Assembly: GCA_937937835.1 (NCBI GenBank)
Contig: CALDBJ010000123.1
Coordinates: forward strand, 1-8,216
Length of the DNA: 8,216 nt
From: an uncultured Collinsella sp.
GTDB taxonomy: Bacteria > Actinomycetota > Coriobacteriia > Coriobacteriales > Coriobacteriaceae
Direction of reading: 5' to 3'
The first letter of the stretch is position 1. Each line of letters starts with the position of its first letter. Positions 6,959 through 8,216 of this stretch are shown in pieces. A model generated the notes under the pieces. It was not told where the DNA came from, ran no database searches, and saw only the letters and a list, made by a program, of their open reading frames with translations. A program made the translations under genes and the position numbers.

Positions 6959-7504
6959 CTAGGCGATCGCCCTTTTTAGGTTTCGCATTACGCGCTGCTC
7001 GGTTGAAAGCACGGCGAGGCCAACGCGCGTAGTTACGCGTCGGCCGCACAGATCGAGCTCCAAATAAGCAGTGCTCTTGCGTCTGTTAATGGTTTTGATA
7101 AGGCCTTCGTGGCCCAGCAGCGGACCTGCCGTCACTATGACCCGGTCACCGTCTTTTAGGGCCTCGCTCATGGGCACTACGCGGTCCCCCCTATGCGTAA
7201 AACTGCCGATGAGCTGGGCCTCTTCTTTTGCCAGCGGCACAAACTGACCGTCCTGGGATAACACCCGGGCAAAGTCGTCCATGCGCAGCAGATACTGTTG
7301 CACGGTACGGGGATCTGCCGTGTCGCAGATAAGATAACCGGGAAAGAGCGGCTTGGTCGTATTGACCCATTCGCCGTGTACCTTGATCTCGGTTTGATAT
7401 TGGGGATAAAAGAGCTCCTGCATGGCGTCAGCCGGCACCATGCGCTCGATGCGCTCGCGCACAACGTCTTCGCGACCGTTAATGACCTGGATCACATACC
7501 ACAC
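6959..7504 (-). CDS. loaP: LoaP-like specialised NusG paralog, processive antitermination factor
   Basis: This 181-residue protein has an N-terminal NGN domain (MWYVIQVINGRED, then KPLFPGYLICDT at about 51-62) and a C-terminal KOW domain (GDRVIVTAGPLLGHEGLIK at about 119-137). NusG paralogs bind RNA polymerase over the clamp helices and suppress pausing or termination. Specialised ones (LoaP, RfaH, UpxY) act on long polysaccharide or antibiotic operons. As the first gene of a polysaccharide operon, behind a long leader, and outside a secE-rplK context, it is much better explained as LoaP-type than as housekeeping NusG. UpxY-type is the main alternative name. Several in-frame GTG codons compete (7513, 7510, 7504). 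I chose 7504 because the family begins at MWYV and because AAGGGGG (7519-7513) is then eight bases upstream. Its target is presumably this operon's own RNA. Confidence 0.85.
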   Translation of the reverse strand: MWYVIQVINGREDVVRERIERMVPADAMQELFYPQYQTEIKVHGEWVNTTKPLFPGYLICDTADPRTVQQYLLRMDDFARVLSQDGQFVPLAKEEAQLIGSFTHRGDRVVPMSEALKDGDRVIVTAGPLLGHEGLIKTINRRKSTAYLELDLCGRRVTTRVGLAVLSTEQRVMRNLKRAIA

Positions 7505-7533
7505 GAGCACCACCCCCTTGCTGTCTTACGTGT

Positions 7534-7608
7534 GGCTCACGGGGTTTGGGTATGGCTTCGCCAGGGCGCTTGTGCGCGAAGGCGTTCCATATTCAAACCC
7601 CGTGAGCC
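7534..7608 (-). promoter_or_regulatory. Long interrupted RNA hairpin directly upstream of the loaP-like gene
   Basis: Arms at 7534-7548 and 7594-7608 are perfect 15-base inverted repeats (GGCTCACGGGGTTTG against its complement). Pairing continues inward on the transcript: a 2x2 internal loop, five pairs (TATGG/CCATA), a 2x3 loop, four pairs (CGCC/GGCG), a 3x3 loop, then GCGC-ACAA-GCGC. That totals 28 pairs over 75 bases. No T-run follows either arm, so it is not an intrinsic terminator. It lies about 15 bases before the Shine-Dalgarno. LoaP is known to act through an RNA hairpin in the leader of its target operon, so this is a strong candidate for the recognition or control element. That role is inference. 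Confidence 0.7.
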
Positions 7609-7668
7609 CAGTTAGACAAGCACGTGGCTCTGCCCCACCGTGAACGGTATGTATGCGTGCAGTTGCTA

Positions 7669-7704
7669 GAGACGCGGACGTGTATCGCAAAAAGACCGCG
7701 TCCC
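7669..7704 (-). promoter_or_regulatory. Leader hairpin with a U-run in its loop
   Basis: On the transcript strand GGGACGCGG (7704-7696) pairs with CCGCGTCTC (7677-7669), nine pairs with one G-U, around an 18-base loop that begins TCTTTTT. A second small stem, GGCTG-CACG-CAGCC (7723-7710), lies just 5' of it. The U-run after GC-rich sequence could belong to an attenuator whose alternative fold uses the upstream stem, but no classic stem abuts the U-run. Confidence 0.35.
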
Positions 7705-7972
7705 CAGCTGGCTGCGTGCAGCCCAGTCAAGCGGGTACAAAACTGGACCGCACGCAAACAGCTGCAGGACTGCTGCGAATTGTCATGAAATATCGATTCA
7801 AAAGAACAACTTGCACATAGACAAGAACAAAACCATTCAATGCGATACGCATGACAACGCTATTGGAGCTCGTGGTTTTTCTGGCACCGCCGTTACGGCC
7901 GGATGCTGATCAACCCTGCGCTTTATGGCTTGCTGGAGCCGCGAGCACAGTTGAACTCATGTAACGCTAGGT

Positions 7973-7978
7973 ATCTTA
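7973..7978 (-). promoter_or_regulatory. Possible extended -10 element for the operon
   Basis: On the minus strand TGC-TAAGAT resembles an extended -10 (TGnTATAAT, five of six hexamer matches). No good -35 stands 16-18 bases upstream. If used, transcription would start near 7966 and give a leader of roughly 460 bases before the loaP-like start. A perfect TTGACA lies at 8165-8160 on the same strand but has no matching -10. Confidence 0.25.
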
Positions 7979-8042
7979 GCACAAGCTGATGGCGAAACTG
8001 ATTTTGGTTGTGCCGGACAACATTTCGTTCATTTGACGTGTT

Positions 8043-8054
8043 CAAGGGGGTGGT
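8043..8054 (-). promoter_or_regulatory. 12-base complement of the loaP-like ribosome binding site
   Basis: On the minus strand this reads ACCACCCCCTTG, the exact complement of CAAGGGGGTGGT at 7520-7509, which contains the Shine-Dalgarno of the loaP-like gene. If the transcript begins upstream of 8054 the two could pair and hide the ribosome binding site. The match ends exactly at 12 bases and may be chance. Confidence 0.25.
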
Positions 8055-8103
8055 TTTGGGAAATTGTTCACATTGATGCAGGTTATTGACGTACTGGCGG
8101 TGA

Positions 8104-8127
8104 TTAGGGGCGTTACTGAACGCCTAA
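8104..8127. repeat. Inverted repeat (stem of nine with a two-base bulge)
   Basis: TTAGG(GG)CGTT at 8104-8114 is complementary to AACGCCTAA at 8119-8127 around ACTG. No T-run follows on either strand, so a terminator is unlikely. An operator or a leader structure is possible; nothing further can be said. Confidence 0.4.
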
Positions 8128-8216
8128 ATGAAGCGGCGAACTACGCTGATAATCGCGTATGTCAAACAAACTAAGTACAGACATGGGAAATAAATTGTGC
8201 AACTTTTTGTTGGCGT

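Larger units (their letters stand above)
7609..8216. other. Gene-free leader/intergenic region upstream of the operon
   Basis: No reading frame of credible length, start signal or family resemblance is seen on either strand over about 600 bases, and no tRNA or rRNA is recognisable. It contains two further hairpins, a weak extended -10 match and a 12-base complement of the loaP-like ribosome binding site, listed separately. It probably holds the operon promoter and a long 5' leader. The right edge is AT-rich and does not enter a gene. Confidence 0.6.

Noticed and set aside
7534..7608. Intrinsic terminator
   Set aside because: The stem is long and GC-rich but no T-run follows on either strand.
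7298..7643. Plus-strand open frames across the loaP-like gene start and hairpin
   Set aside because: They are antisense to the NusG-like gene, show no family motif and run through the hairpin.
8101..8120. ops/JUMPStart element for an RfaH-type factor
   Set aside because: GGCGGT occurs but the rest of the consensus is absent and it lies on the wrong strand for the operon.
7621..8216. CRISPR array, tRNA or insertion-sequence ends in the leader
   Set aside because: No regularly spaced repeats, no cloverleaf and no transposase or paired terminal repeats with target duplication are visible.

Overview
The window is one long minus-strand operon for a surface polysaccharide, read from right to left. 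A gene-free leader fills about the rightmost 700 bases. High-GC coding in the middle, frequent GTG/TTG starts, clear Shine-Dalgarno sites and a LoaP-like NusG paralog at the head of a glycan operon suggest a high-GC Gram-positive gut-type bacterium. A Coriobacteriia member such as Collinsella is my guess from general resemblance; no marker gene proves it.

Layout in transcription order: structured leader (8216-7505); LoaP/NusG-like antiterminator (7504-6959); initiating phosphoglycosyl transferase (6891-6142); WecG/TagA-type glycosyltransferase broken by an in-frame amber codon (6142-5366); the three-gene UDP-L-FucNAc cassette capE-capF-capG (5365-1902); hexapeptide-repeat O-acetyltransferase whose C-terminus is shifted out of frame at a run of seven G (1899-1405); GT-B glycosyltransferase broken by a frameshifting internal deletion (1383-365); and the N-terminal part of a second GT-B glycosyltransferase running off the left edge (355-1). 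Gaps between genes after the transferase are about 20 bases or less, often with overlapping or abutting stop and start codons, so they are probably co-transcribed.

How the parts would work together (family knowledge plus inference): the LoaP-like protein would load onto RNA polymerase and carry it through the long operon. The phosphoglycosyl transferase puts the first sugar-phosphate on undecaprenyl phosphate. WecG and the GT-B enzymes extend it, CapE, CapF and CapG turn UDP-GlcNAc into UDP-L-FucNAc as a donor, and the acetyltransferase decorates the glycan. No flippase, polymerase or ligase is in view; they would lie further downstream to the left.

The most notable points are three separate lesions in the assembly and decoration genes while the nucleotide-sugar cassette, initiating transferase and regulator look intact; a long hairpin directly before the loaP-like ribosome binding site; and a 12-base upstream complement to that ribosome binding site. 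Base composition is patchy: the capEFG block is very GC-rich and the glycosyltransferase genes are much more AT-rich, which fits cassette exchange.
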